A stretch of 64,000 bases of DNA from DATLSM01 sp963722965. GTDB lineage: Bacteria > Actinomycetota > Thermoleophilia > Solirubrobacterales > 70-9. The stretch covers positions 62,001 to 126,000 of the forward strand of contig CAVROX010000015.1 of assembly GCA_963722965.1 (NCBI GenBank), in the 5' to 3' direction. The position numbers were made by a program, and so were the translations under genes. Below are positions 34,717-43,005 of the stretch, piece by piece (the first letter of the stretch is position 1; the number at the start of each line of letters is the position of its first letter). Below the pieces are notes generated by a model, which saw only the letters and a program-made list of their open reading frames with translations, was not told the DNA's origin and searched no databases.

Positions 34717-35495
34717 CCGTCAGCGGCCTGAAGGTACTCGTGCCAGGGGGTGAGGATGCGCGGACCGTCGGCGGTCACCGCAACCGTGAACTCAAAATGA
34801 GCTGCCAGCGAGCCGTCCTGAGAGTAGACCGCCCAGCCATCGTCTCCCATCCGCACCAGCGGGCCGCCGGCGTTGACCATCGGCTCGATCGCCAACACCG
34901 TGCCCTCCTCCAGCACCGGGCCCTTGCCGGGCTCGCCGAAGTTGGGGACCTGGGGGTCCTCGTGCATTTCGCGGCCGATTCCGTGGCCGACCAGGGTGCG
35001 GATTATCGAGAGCCCCTCAATCTCGACCGCCCGCTGGATCGCAGCCGAGACGTCGCCCAGATGGCTGCCCGGGCGCATCTGCTGGGCTCCGGCAAGCAGG
35101 GCCGCCTGGGTCACGTCGAGCAGCTTGCGTGCCTCGGGGCCGATCGGGCCGATCGGGACCGTGATCGCCGCGTCCGCCACCCAGCCGTCCTTGACCACCC
35201 CGACGTCGATCGAGAGTAGATCGCCACGCTTTAGCTGTTGGGGGCCGGGGATCCCATGAACGACCATCGAGTTGGGAGAGGCGCAAATCGAGCCCGGAAA
35301 ACCGCGGTAACCCTTGAAGGCGGGCTCGGCACCCTGCGAGCGGATGAAACGCTCGGCAGCAGCGTCAAGTTCTGCGGTGCTGACACCGGCCCGTGCCTTC
35401 CCCGCCAGCAGCTTCAGGCAGCGCACCAAGACCTCGCCCGCTGCGGCCATCTTCTCGACCTGCTCGGGCGTCTTGCGGATGATCATTCGGTACAC
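34713..35495 (-). CDS. map: Methionine aminopeptidase, type I
   Basis: Removes initiator Met from nascent proteins. A 260-aa protein of the pita-bread fold. Metal ligands lie in SIDVGVVKDGWVADAAIT (two Asp), LVGHGIGREMHEDP (His), LAIEPMVN (Glu) and the C-terminal FEFTVAVT (Glu). The GTG at 35495 has GAGG 8 nt upstream; ATG 35486 is the alternative. It is located after adk, as in many spc operons. Confidence 0.96.
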   Translation of the reverse strand: MYRMIIRKTPEQVEKMAAAGEVLVRCLKLLAGKARAGVSTAELDAAAERFIRSQGAEPAFKGYRGFPGSICASPNSMVVHGIPGPQQLKRGDLLSIDVGVVKDGWVADAAITVPIGPIGPEARKLLDVTQAALLAGAQQMRPGSHLGDVSAAIQRAVEIEGLSIIRTLVGHGIGREMHEDPQVPNFGEPGKGPVLEEGTVLAIEPMVNAGGPLVRMGDDGWAVYSQDGSLAAHFEFTVAVTADGPRILTPWHEYLQAADG

Positions 35496-35510
35496 GCTAA
35501 TCGCCTCGCG

Positions 35511-36191
35511 CTAGATGCCCTCGTCGGCTTCCAGTTTGAGCGTCGCCAGGGTCCTGCGGACCTCCTCCTCGACATCTTCGGGGGGCGCGGCGCCGTCGAT
35601 GCGACGCAGCAGGCTGCGGCGATCGTAGTGGTCGACCAGCGGCTCGGTCTTGGCGTGGTAGTTCTCGAGCCGCTTGCGGATCACCTCCGGCTTGTCGTCC
35701 TCGCGGACGAGGAGGGCGCTGCCGTCAAGGTCACAGACTCCCTCCTTGACCGGAGGGTTGAACTCGACGTGGAATACGTGGCCGTTCTCTGCGCAGGTGC
35801 GGCGCCCGCCCAGCCGTCGCATCACCTCCTCATCGGAGACGTCGATCAACAGCACGGCGGAGACCGATCGCCCCATCTCCCCCAGCTTGCCGTCGAGCGC
35901 CTCGGCCTGTGGCACGGTCCGCGGGAAGCCGTCGAGGATGAACCCATCGGCAGCCTCTTCGGAGTCGATCCGCTCGGCGATCACCCCGACAATCACCTCA
36001 TCGGGAACCAGGTCGCCCCGATCCATGTACTCGCTCGCGATCTGCCCCAGTTGCGTCTCGTCTCGCACCGCTGCCCGCAGGATGTCCCCGGTCGCGTAGT
36101 AGGGAAGCCGCAGATCCTCCTGCAACCGCTCCCCTTGGGTGCCCTTCCCGCTACCGGGCGGCCCTAGAAGTACGAGATTGAGCTCGGTCAT
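35511..36191 (-). CDS. adk: Adenylate kinase
   Basis: Interconverts ATP + AMP and 2 ADP. About 226 aa. The P-loop is GPPGSGKGTQ (residues 10-19), and the NMP-binding segments are ATGDILRAAV and LDGFPRTVPQAEAL. The LID begins RRTCAENGHVFH and has CDLDG, so only two of the four usual Cys/Asp zinc ligands remain (C-x2-N and C-x2-D); a weak or absent zinc site is likely. ATG 36191 starts the conserved part. Confidence 0.96.
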   Translation of the reverse strand: MTELNLVLLGPPGSGKGTQGERLQEDLRLPYYATGDILRAAVRDETQLGQIASEYMDRGDLVPDEVIVGVIAERIDSEEAADGFILDGFPRTVPQAEALDGKLGEMGRSVSAVLLIDVSDEEVMRRLGGRRTCAENGHVFHVEFNPPVKEGVCDLDGSALLVREDDKPEVIRKRLENYHAKTEPLVDHYDRRSLLRRIDGAAPPEDVEEEVRRTLATLKLEADEGI

Positions 36192-36275
36192 GGAAGTTGA
36201 GATCGCAAGTCCAGATAAGCAGTCGAGGAGAGCTGACTGAAATGCTCGCAATGGGCGACGTGCGAGGCCCTCAGC

Positions 36276-37547
36276 CTATTTCAGGAAACCCTCGTAGTTG
36301 CGCATCATCAATTGAGCCTCAAGCTGCTTGACGGTATCGAGTGCAACGCCAATGACGATCAGAATCGATGTACCACCGAAGTAGAAGGTGGCCGAAGTCT
36401 GGCTGATCAGGATCGTCGGAAACGCTGCCACCGCGCCCAGGTACAGGGCCCCTGGGAAGGTCGAGGCGGGAAAGGATGCGATCGAGGTACTCGGCGGTCG
36501 GCCTCCCCGGTCTGACGCCGGGGATGAAGCCGCCGTATTTCTTCAGGTTGTCGGCCTGGTCGACCGGATTGAAGGTGACCGCCGTGTAGAAGTAGGTGAA
36601 TATGATGATGAAGAACACCTCGCCGACAACGTAGGCCCAGCCGCTGGGACTGAAGAAGGCGGCGAATTCCAGCGCCGCGGGGGTGTTGAGAAGCTGGCCG
36701 ATGGTCGGCGGGAAGGCCATGATCGAGGCTGCGAAGATGACCGGGATTACGCCCGCCATGTTCACCCGCAGCGGCAAGTAGGTCGAGCCGCCCGAGGTCA
36801 TTTTCCGCCCCACCACCCGTTTCGCGTACTGGACGGGTATCCGGCGTTGACCCTCCTGGACAAAGACGATCGCGACGATCACCGCCAGCGCGATGAACGG
36901 CATCATCACCACGAAGACCTGTTCGGGGTTCGTCCACCATTTGGTGATCCCCTCGGGGATGCGCGAGGCGATCGAGGCGAAGATCAGCAACGAGATCCCG
37001 TTGCCGACCCCACGCTGGGTGATCAGCTCCCCGATCCACATCAGCAGGGTGCAGCCCGCGGTCAGGCAGATCACGATCAGGAAGGTCTTGGAGAAGGTCA
37101 GCTTGCCGATGACGCTGGTGCCCGACTGGCTCCCGAGCGAACGGAATAGGAAGACGTACCCAAGCGATTGCCCGAATGCCAGGCCGACGGTGAGGTAGCG
37201 CGTGTACTGGGTGATCTTCTGCTGGCCGACCTCGCCTTCCTTGGAGAGCCTCTCCAATGAGGGAACCACCACGGTCAGCAGCTGCAGGATGATCGATGCG
37301 GTGATGTAGGGCATGATCCCCAGCGCGAACAGGCTGAGGCGCGAGAGGCTGCCGCCGGAGAAGAGGTTAAGGAAGCCGAGAATGTTGCCCGCGCCGAAGC
37401 TGGAGGAAATACCCTTGACGGCGTTGACGTTTACCCCGGCGCGGGGATGTAGGCACCGAGCCGATACAGCGCGAGCATCGCCGCCGTGAAGGCCAGCTTC
37501 TTGCGGATGTCGGCGACGCTGAATGCGTTCGCGATCGTCCGGAGCAT
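36276..37547 (-). CDS. secY: Preprotein translocase subunit SecY (two compensating frameshifts)
   Basis: Ten-helix core of the Sec channel, about 423 aa. The N-terminus from ATG 37547 (MLRTIANAFSVADIRKKL, then YRLGAYIPAPGVN) shifts frame near 37440. The central helices, including GELITQRGVGNGISLLIF, are in the second frame. A second shift near 36475 leads back to SILIVIGVALDTVKQLE and the stop at 36276-36278. The start shares one base with the rplO stop (TAATG). Because SecY is essential, the shifts are surely sequence errors. Confidence 0.92.
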
Positions 37548-38041
37548 TAGGACTCCAGAGTCTTGCAGCTGCCGCCGGCCGCCTCGATCTTCTCCCTGGC
37601 GGCGGCGCTGAACGCGTGGGCACAGACGGTCAGCTGCTTGGAGATCTCTCCGCGCGCTAGGACCTTGACCGGATCAGAGCGCTTGGCAAGGCCCACCTCC
37701 TTCAGCGCGGCGGGGGTCACTTCAGCACCGGCCTCAAATCGCGCCTCGAGGTCGGCGAGGTTGACCGGCTGGGTCTTGGTCCGGAAGTTCTCAAACGGCA
37801 TCGACTTCTTCATGTGCGGTCCGCGCAGCTTGCGCATCCGCATGTGGATCGGGTTCTGACCGCCCTCGTAGCCGGCCTTGCGCTTGCTGCCGGATCGAGA
37901 TCCAGCTCCCTTGTGCCCGCGACCGGATGTCTTCCCAAGCCCAGAGCCCTCACCACGACCGATCCGCTTCCGCGGCCGCCGCGACCGGGGCTTTGGCTTC
38001 AGGCTGTGCAGCCCGATCTGCTCGGGGCGCTCAGCCATCAT
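37547..38041 (-). CDS. rplO: 50S ribosomal protein L15
   Basis: A 164-aa protein. KPKPRSRRPRKRIGRGEGSG and GRGHKGAGSRSG form the extended tail that threads through 23S rRNA. The C-terminal domain contains KVLARGEISKQLTVCAHAFS. The ATGATG start overlaps the rpmD stop region by 11 nt. Confidence 0.97.
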   Translation of the reverse strand: MMAERPEQIGLHSLKPKPRSRRPRKRIGRGEGSGLGKTSGRGHKGAGSRSGSKRKAGYEGGQNPIHMRMRKLRGPHMKKSMPFENFRTKTQPVNLADLEARFEAGAEVTPAALKEVGLAKRSDPVKVLARGEISKQLTVCAHAFSAAAREKIEAAGGSCKTLES

Positions 38042-38207
38042 CCACCTCTACGAGATGGGCGATCACCCGCAGCTGGCCCTTCAGCTGCGGGGAGTCCTTG
38101 CGCTCAACGCAGCTGCCGATCTGCCCCAGGCCGAGCGCCCGGAGCGTCGCCCGCTGGCTGGGATTGGTTCCGTTAGCCGACCGTACTTGCTTGATCTTCA
38201 TCGCCAT
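38031..38207 (-). CDS. rpmD: 50S ribosomal protein L30
   Basis: A 58-aa protein, MAMKIKQVRSANGTNPSQ, then LRALGLGQIGSCVERKD, then GQLRVIAHLVEV, the L30 pattern. ATG 38207 is favoured by GGAG 7 nt upstream; ATG 38201 is possible. It overlaps the rpsE 3' end by 35 nt, more than its neighbours overlap. Gene order rpsE-rpmD-rplO is standard. Confidence 0.93.
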   Translation of the reverse strand: MAMKIKQVRSANGTNPSQRATLRALGLGQIGSCVERKDSPQLKGQLRVIAHLVEVDDG

Positions 38208-38742
38208 CGCTCTTCTCCACCCCCAGGACCTGGGAGACGGTTAGGCCGCGCAGCTCGGCGACCTCCTCGGGTCTGCGCAGCCGGATCAACCCATCCATCG
38301 TCGCCTTCACGAGGTTGATCGGGTTCTGGGTCCCGATGCTCTTGGTGAGAACGTCGCGCACCCCGCCTAGCTCCAGAACTGCCCGAACCCCGCCGCCGGC
38401 GATCACTCCCGTTCCCGGGCTTGCCGGCCGCAGCACGACGTGCCCCGCGCCGTAGCGCCCGATGATCTTGTGGGTGATCGTCTGCCCGTATTTGGGGACG
38501 CGAATCAGGTTCTTGCGGGCATCCTCAACGCCCTTTTGGATCGCCAGGGGGACCTCACGGGCCTTGCCGTAGCCGATCCCGACGACGCCCTCCTCGTCAC
38601 CTACGGCGACCAGCGCGGTGAAGGAGAAGCGCCGGCCGCCCTTGACCACCTTGGCTACCCGGTTGATCTCGATCACCCGCTCCTGCAGGTCAAGACCTCG
38701 GGGGCTCACGGTATCGACGTTTGTCGCGTCCATTCCCTTCAT
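38173..38742 (-). CDS. rpsE: 30S ribosomal protein S5
   Basis: A 189-aa decoding-fidelity protein. LQERVIEINRVAKVVKGGRRFSFTALVAVGD, GYGKAREVPLAI and the RPASPGTGVIAGGGVRAVLELGGVRDVL segments are diagnostic. The C-terminus carries an acidic tail (EKSDGDEDQASTVG) encoded in the overlap with rpmD. Confidence 0.97.
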   Translation of the reverse strand: MKGMDATNVDTVSPRGLDLQERVIEINRVAKVVKGGRRFSFTALVAVGDEEGVVGIGYGKAREVPLAIQKGVEDARKNLIRVPKYGQTITHKIIGRYGAGHVVLRPASPGTGVIAGGGVRAVLELGGVRDVLTKSIGTQNPINLVKATMDGLIRLRRPEEVAELRGLTVSQVLGVEKSDGDEDQASTVG

Positions 38743-38766
38743 CGCAAGCGGCCCACCGTAGCGGAA

Positions 38767-39120
38767 CTAGAAGGCCAACCCCCCCTCGCGAGCACCTTCG
38801 GCGAGCGCCTTGACGCGGCCGTGGTACTGGTAGCCGCCGCGATCAAAGACACAGCCCTCGATCCCGGCCGCCTTGGCGCGGGCGGCGAGCAGCTCGCCCG
38901 CCCGCTTTGCCTGCGCGCCAGCCGACAGCTTGCGCAGCTCGGGCTCGATCCAGTTGACCGCAGCCAGGGTGTGGCCCTGCTCGTCGTCGACGAGCTGGGC
39001 GAAGACGCCGCGGTTTGAGCGGTAGACGGAGAGACGGGGCCGCTCGGCAGTCCCGCTGACCCGAGCGCGGACGCGGCGGCGGCGGCGCAGACGGCGCTGC
39101 CTGCTGGTCAGAACGCTCAT
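38767..39120 (-). CDS. rplR: 50S ribosomal protein L18
   Basis: A 117-aa 5S rRNA-binding protein. RRLRRRRRVRARVSGTAERPRLSVYRSNRGVFAQLVDD and the C-terminal FDRGGYQYHGRVKALAEGAREGGL are diagnostic. It lies 3 nt after rplF. Confidence 0.97.
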   Translation of the reverse strand: MSVLTSRQRRLRRRRRVRARVSGTAERPRLSVYRSNRGVFAQLVDDEQGHTLAAVNWIEPELRKLSAGAQAKRAGELLAARAKAAGIEGCVFDRGGYQYHGRVKALAEGAREGGLAF

Positions 39121-39123
39121 CGC

Positions 39124-39657
39124 CTAGGCCCTCTTGCCGACCTTACGCAGCACGTGCTCGCCGCGGTAGCGGATACCCTTGCCCTTGTAGGGCTCTGGCG
39201 GGCGGCGCTTGCGGATGTCCGCCGCGACCTGGCCCACCAGTTGCTTGTCGATCCCACGCACGATGATCTCGGTTGGTTGGGGAACCTCGAACTCAATCCC
39301 CTCGGGCGCCTCGATCGAGACCGGGTGGGAGTAGCCGATCGCCATCTCGAGTTTCCTCCCTTTGAGCTGGGCCCGGTAGCCGACGCCCTGGATCTCCAGG
39401 CGCTTCTCGAAACCGTCGGTGACGCCGGAGACCATGTTCGCGATCAGGCTCCGGGTCAGCCCGTGCAGGGCGCGGTGATCGCCGCGGTCGGTCGGGCGTT
39501 GGACGATGACGGCGCCGTCGGCCTGCTCGACCGCCATCTCCTGCGAGACGACCTGGGTGAGCTCGCCCTTGGGTCCCTTGACCGCGACACGCCCGGGGGC
39601 GATCTCAACCGTGACAGACTCAGGGAGGGGTACTGGCTTTCTTCCGATCCGGCTCAT
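39124..39657 (-). CDS. rplF: 50S ribosomal protein L6
   Basis: A 177-aa protein of two repeated RNA-binding domains. SRIGRKPVPLPESVTVEI, then the GLTRSLIANMVSGVTDGFEKRLEI strand, then RKRRPPEPYKGKGIRYRGE near the end. It sits between rpsH and rplR as in the spc operon. Confidence 0.97.
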   Translation of the reverse strand: MSRIGRKPVPLPESVTVEIAPGRVAVKGPKGELTQVVSQEMAVEQADGAVIVQRPTDRGDHRALHGLTRSLIANMVSGVTDGFEKRLEIQGVGYRAQLKGRKLEMAIGYSHPVSIEAPEGIEFEVPQPTEIIVRGIDKQLVGQVAADIRKRRPPEPYKGKGIRYRGEHVLRKVGKRA

Positions 39658-39663
39658 ATCAGC

Positions 39664-40059
39664 TCACCAAACGTAGGCGACGACCTCACCACCGACGCCC
39701 CTCGCCTTCGCTTCGTGACCGGTCATCACCCCGGAGGAGGTGCTGAGGATCGCAGTGCCGGTGCCACCGAAGACCCGGGGGACCTGCTTGTGGTCGACGT
39801 AGCGGCGGCGTCCCGGACGGGAGACACGTTCGATGCCGAGGATCACCGGCCGGCGGTCCTCGGTGTACTTGAGCCTGATCTTGATCGCCTCCCCGACCCG
39901 GGCCGGCGTCGGCGCGAAGTCGCGGATGTAGCCCTGCTCCTTGAGGATTCGCGACATCTCGAGCTTGAGCCGCGAGGAGGGGATCTCCACCTCGTCGTGG
40001 CCGGAGCGCAGCGCGTTGCGAATCCGGGTCAGGTAATCGGCTATCGGGTCGGTCTGCAT
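39664..40059 (-). CDS. rpsH: 30S ribosomal protein S8
   Basis: A 131-aa protein, DPIADYLTRIRNALRSGHDEVEIPSSRLKLEM at the start and GTGTAILSTSSGVMTGHEAKARGVGGEVVAYVW at the end. In E. coli S8 represses the spc operon. I did not identify its mRNA site here. Confidence 0.97.
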   Translation of the reverse strand: MQTDPIADYLTRIRNALRSGHDEVEIPSSRLKLEMSRILKEQGYIRDFAPTPARVGEAIKIRLKYTEDRRPVILGIERVSRPGRRRYVDHKQVPRVFGGTGTAILSTSSGVMTGHEAKARGVGGEVVAYVW

Positions 40060-40063
40060 CTGC

Positions 40064-40249
40064 TCACCAGCTCGACTTGGTCATGCCGGGGATGTAGCCC
40101 TCGTGCGCGGCCTCGCGCAGACAGATCCGGCAGAGGCCGAACTTGCGGTAGTAGGCGCGCGGGCGCCCACAGCGACGGCAGCGGTTGTAGCCCCGGGTCT
40201 TGAACTTCGGCTTGCGGCGCTGGCGGACCTTGCTCGAGGTTTTAGCCAT
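40064..40249 (-). CDS. rpsZ: 30S ribosomal protein S14, zinc-binding type Z
   Basis: A 61-aa short form of S14, with the zinc ribbon C-R-R-C and C-R-I-C (CGRPRAYYRKFGLCRICLREAAHEGYIPGMTKSSW). Its start overlaps the rplE stop by 8 nt. Confidence 0.96.
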   Translation of the reverse strand: MAKTSSKVRQRRKPKFKTRGYNRCRRCGRPRAYYRKFGLCRICLREAAHEGYIPGMTKSSW

Positions 40250-41069
40250 TGTCCTGATTCTCCTCGTCGCTGACGCTCACGGCGTCCTCCTTACCCCCTG
40301 CGGCGGCCTCGGCCTCCTCGGCCTCCTCGGCCTCGGGCTTTTCAGGCTTGGCGTAAGCCTCGGGGTTCTCCTCTTTGAGCTGCTCCAGCGCCGCCTGCTC
40401 GGCTTCTGCTCGCGCGCGGGCCTCTTCTTTGCGGCGCTCCTCCGCGGCCTCGGCCTCAGCGGCGGCCGTGTCGGCCTGTCCGGGTCGCCCTTCCTGTGCG
40501 AACGGCATCCCCAGTCCGAGCAGCAGCTCAAAGGCCTCGACATCCGTCTTTGCGCTGGTCGTGATCGTCACGTCCAGGCCACGCACTTGGTCGATCGAGT
40601 CGTAATCGATTTCGGGAAAGATCAGCTGCTCGCGCACGCCCATCGAGTAGTTGCCGCGCCCATCGAAGGAGCGTGGGTTGAGGCCGCGGAAGTCGCGGAT
40701 CCGCGGCACAGCGATCGAAAACAGCCGGTCCAAAAACTCCCACATGCGGGCACGACGAAGGGTGACCGAAACGCCGACCGGCATCCCTTCGCGCACCTTG
40801 AAGGAGGCGATCGACTTGCGGGCGCGGCGCAGATTGGGCCGCTGACCGGCGATTGTCGCCAGCTGTTCCTGCGCGGCTTCCAGCTGCTTGGAGTCCTGTT
40901 TGGCCTCTCCGACCCCCATGTTGAGTGTCACCTTGACCAGGCGTGGCGCCTGCATCGGAGTCGAGTAGCCAAACCTGCGGGTCAGCGCCCCCAGCACCTC
41001 ATTCTCATAGCGCTCGCGCATCCGCGGTGGCGGCGCGGCCTGGGAGGCTGTCGGCACGGCTGCCACCAT
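40242..41069 (-). CDS. rplE: 50S ribosomal protein L5 with long acidic C-terminal extension
   Basis: A 5S rRNA-binding protein. Residues about 1-187 are canonical L5 (YENEVLGALTRRFGY, LVKVTLNMGVGEA, FKVREGMPVGVSVTLR, and the C-terminal LELLLGLGMPF region). Another 85 or so residues follow, made of E/A/K-rich coiled-coil-like sequence (AAEERRKEEARARAEAEQ) and an acidic end, absent from typical L5 (about 180 aa). The ATG shares one base with the rplX stop (TGATG). Confidence 0.95.
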   Translation of the reverse strand: MVAAVPTASQAAPPPRMRERYENEVLGALTRRFGYSTPMQAPRLVKVTLNMGVGEAKQDSKQLEAAQEQLATIAGQRPNLRRARKSIASFKVREGMPVGVSVTLRRARMWEFLDRLFSIAVPRIRDFRGLNPRSFDGRGNYSMGVREQLIFPEIDYDSIDQVRGLDVTITTSAKTDVEAFELLLGLGMPFAQEGRPGQADTAAAEAEAAEERRKEEARARAEAEQAALEQLKEENPEAYAKPEKPEAEEAEEAEAAAGGKEDAVSVSDEENQDNG

Positions 41070-41401
41070 CAGATCGACGCTCCGCTGCGCTTGGCGAACC
41101 GCTCTCGCTCGCCGCCTTTATCCTCCCGCACTCCGACCCTGGTCGGCTTGTTCTCTTTGGGGTCAAGCAACATCACGTTGGAGACGTGGATCGGCCCCTC
41201 CTTTTCGACGATCCCACCAGCGTCGGCGCGGGTGGCGTCGCTGACTGAGCGCGGTCGTTCGGACCGTTTGATCATGTTCAGGTGCTCGACGTAGACCCGC
41301 CGCTTCTTTGGCTCGGTGCGGATCACCCGGCCCCGCTTGCCGGCGTCCTTGCCGCCGATCACCATCACCTGGTCATCGGTCTTGATCCGCATCGACCCCA
41401 T
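41069..41401 (-). CDS. rplX: 50S ribosomal protein L24
   Basis: A 110-aa KOW-domain assembly initiator. RIKTDDQVMVIGGKDAGKRGRVI and the HVSNVMLLDPKENKPTRVG segment are diagnostic. It overlaps both neighbours by one base, so translation is likely coupled. Confidence 0.96.
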   Translation of the reverse strand: MGSMRIKTDDQVMVIGGKDAGKRGRVIRTEPKKRRVYVEHLNMIKRSERPRSVSDATRADAGGIVEKEGPIHVSNVMLLDPKENKPTRVGVREDKGGERERFAKRSGASI

Positions 41402-41772
41402 CAGAGGACCTCGGGTGCGAGCGAGACGATTTTCATGAAGTTCTTGTCGCGAAGTTCGCGGGCGACGGGCCCGAAGATGCGGGTGCCACGCGGGTTGTTG
41501 TTGGCCGGGTCGATCAGGACCGCGGCGTTCTCATCGAAGGAGATGTAGGTGCCGTCGGGGCGGCCCAAGGCCTTCTTGGTCCGCACCACAACGGCCTGGA
41601 CGACCTCTCCCTTGCGGACCCCGCCCTGCGGGCTCGCCTGTTTGACGGTGGCGGTAATCACGTCCCCGATCCCGGCGTAGCGACGATGGGATCCCCCCTT
41701 CACGCGAATGCAGAGGATCTCGCGCGCGCCCGAGTTGTCCGCGACCTTCAGCCGCGTCTCCTGCTGGATCAC
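41401..41772 (-). CDS. rplN: 50S ribosomal protein L14
   Basis: A 123-aa five-stranded barrel protein near the intersubunit bridge. MIQQETRLKVADNSGAREILCIRV, then NPRGTRIFGPVARELR. The GTG start overlaps the rpsQ stop by 4 nt (GTGA). Confidence 0.98.
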   Translation of the reverse strand: MIQQETRLKVADNSGAREILCIRVKGGSHRRYAGIGDVITATVKQASPQGGVRKGEVVQAVVVRTKKALGRPDGTYISFDENAAVLIDPANNNPRGTRIFGPVARELRDKNFMKIVSLAPEVL

Positions 41773-42374
41773 TTTGCCTTCTCCACCACGTCGACCAGGC
41801 GCCAGCGCTTCGTCTTGGATAGCGGCCGGGTCTCGACCACCCGCACCACGTCCCCCTCGCCGGCCTCATTGCGCTCGTCGTGAGCGTGCAGGGTCCGCGA
41901 ACGACGCACGACCTTCTCATAGGTCGGATGGCGCCTCGCGATATCGATCCGGACGGTGATCGACTTCTCGCCCTTGTCGGAGACGACGATCCCCTGCCGA
42001 ACCTTCGCGGCATTGGGCGTCCGCTCGGCCGCCGGGGAACCGGCCCTCGCCTCCCCCTTCTTGGCGCGAGCGGACTCCCTGCCCTTACGCCGTTCAGCCG
42101 CCCGAGCCCTTCGCGCGGCCTCGCGCTGAGCGATTCGCTCCGCGGGAGCGAGCTGCGGTTTCGCCGCCTCGGGTCGGCGCGAGCGCTCAAGCCTACGCCG
42201 CTCCTTCCAGGGCAAATCGTCCTCAGGGCTAGCCTCGCCGACGGGCCTGTCCTCAGCACCGGCTTGCTCTGCAGCCGGCTCCTCGCTGATCTGCGCCGGA
42301 GTCTCCTCGGCGGGGGTCTCCTCGGCTGGAGTCTCCTCGGGGAGGTTGTCTTTTTTCGTCTCGTCGTCGCTCAT
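41769..42374 (-). CDS. rpsQ: 30S ribosomal protein S17 with long N-terminal extension
   Basis: A 201-aa protein, more than twice the usual length of about 85. The last 80 or so residues are S17 (RQGIVVSDKGEKSITVRI, RRSRTLHAHDERNEAGEGDVVRVVETRPLS). The first 120 or so are an acidic, PAEET-repeat-containing segment followed by an Arg/Ala-rich helix. ATG 42374 overlaps the rpmC stop (ATGA), which supports the long form, since no internal start has comparable support. Confidence 0.94.
   Translation of the reverse strand: MSDDETKKDNLPEETPAEETPAEETPAQISEEPAAEQAGAEDRPVGEASPEDDLPWKERRRLERSRRPEAAKPQLAPAERIAQREAARRARAAERRKGRESARAKKGEARAGSPAAERTPNAAKVRQGIVVSDKGEKSITVRIDIARRHPTYEKVVRRSRTLHAHDERNEAGEGDVVRVVETRPLSKTKRWRLVDVVEKAK
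42301..42345 (-). repeat. Three tandem 15-bp repeats inside rpsQ
   Basis: Units at 42301-42315, 42316-42330 and 42331-42345, all beginning GTCTCCTCGG on the plus strand, encode the PAEET repeats in the S17 N-terminal extension. Slippage at this site could vary the tail length. Confidence 0.8.
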
Positions 42375-42586
42375 ATTTTCTTCAGCTCTCGCTCAACGTC
42401 GATTCCTCGCTCGCGGGCCACCGTGAGCAGCTTCGCGACGTCCCTCCGCGCAACCGCGAGCCGCGCCGTGTTCTCCACCTCGCCCGTCGCGTGGCGGAAG
42501 CGCAGGTTGAAGGCCTCCTGCTTTGTGTCGATCAGCTTCGCCAGCAGCTCGTCGTCTTTTAGGTCGTGAACCTGGGCCGCCTTCAT
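42371..42586 (-). CDS. rpmC: 50S ribosomal protein L29
   Basis: A 71-aa two-helix protein, KAAQVHDLKDDELLAKLID, then EAFNLRFRHATGEVENTARLAVARRDVAKLLT. ATG 42586 shares one base with the rplP stop; the upstream open frame is a shadow of rplP. Confidence 0.96.
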   Translation of the reverse strand: MKAAQVHDLKDDELLAKLIDTKQEAFNLRFRHATGEVENTARLAVARRDVAKLLTVARERGIDVERELKKI

Positions 42587-43005
42587 CAGGCTTCTGCCCC
42601 TTCGCGTTTGATGAACTTGGTCTTCACCGGCAGCTTGTGCCCCGCGAGCCGCAGGGCCTCGCGGGCGAGATCCTCGGGGACGCCGGCGAGCTCGAACATC
42701 ACTCGCCCAGGCTTGACCACCGCGACCCACCCCTCCGGGTTGCCCTTGCCCGAGCCCATTCGCGTCTCGGCGGGCTTCTTGGTGTAGGGCTTGTCGGGGA
42801 AGACGTTGATCCAAACCTTGCCGCCGCGTTTGATCTTGCGGGTCATCGCGATCCGGGCGGCCTCGATCTGGCGATTGGTGATCCAGCCGCGCTCCAGCGA
42901 CTTGATCCCATACTCACCGAAGGAGACGCTGCTGGTGCCCTTGGTGTTGCCGCGCATCCGGCCTCGCATCTGTTTGCGGTGCTTGACTCGTTTGGGCATC
43001 AGCAT
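42586..43005 (-). CDS. rplP: 50S ribosomal protein L16
   Basis: A 139-aa protein next to the A site. LMPKRVKHRKQMRGRMRGNTKGT, then GWITNRQIEAARIAMTR, then PETRMGSGKGNPEGWVAVVKPGRVMFEL-type segments. The ATG overlaps the rpsC stop by one base; the second ATG (42999) is possible. Confidence 0.97.
   Translation of the reverse strand: MLMPKRVKHRKQMRGRMRGNTKGTSSVSFGEYGIKSLERGWITNRQIEAARIAMTRKIKRGGKVWINVFPDKPYTKKPAETRMGSGKGNPEGWVAVVKPGRVMFELAGVPEDLAREALRLAGHKLPVKTKFIKREGAEA

Noticed and set aside
42301..42345. Short tandem repeat as a possible CRISPR or mobile repeat
   Set aside because: Only three contiguous 15-bp units in frame within rpsQ, with no spacers.
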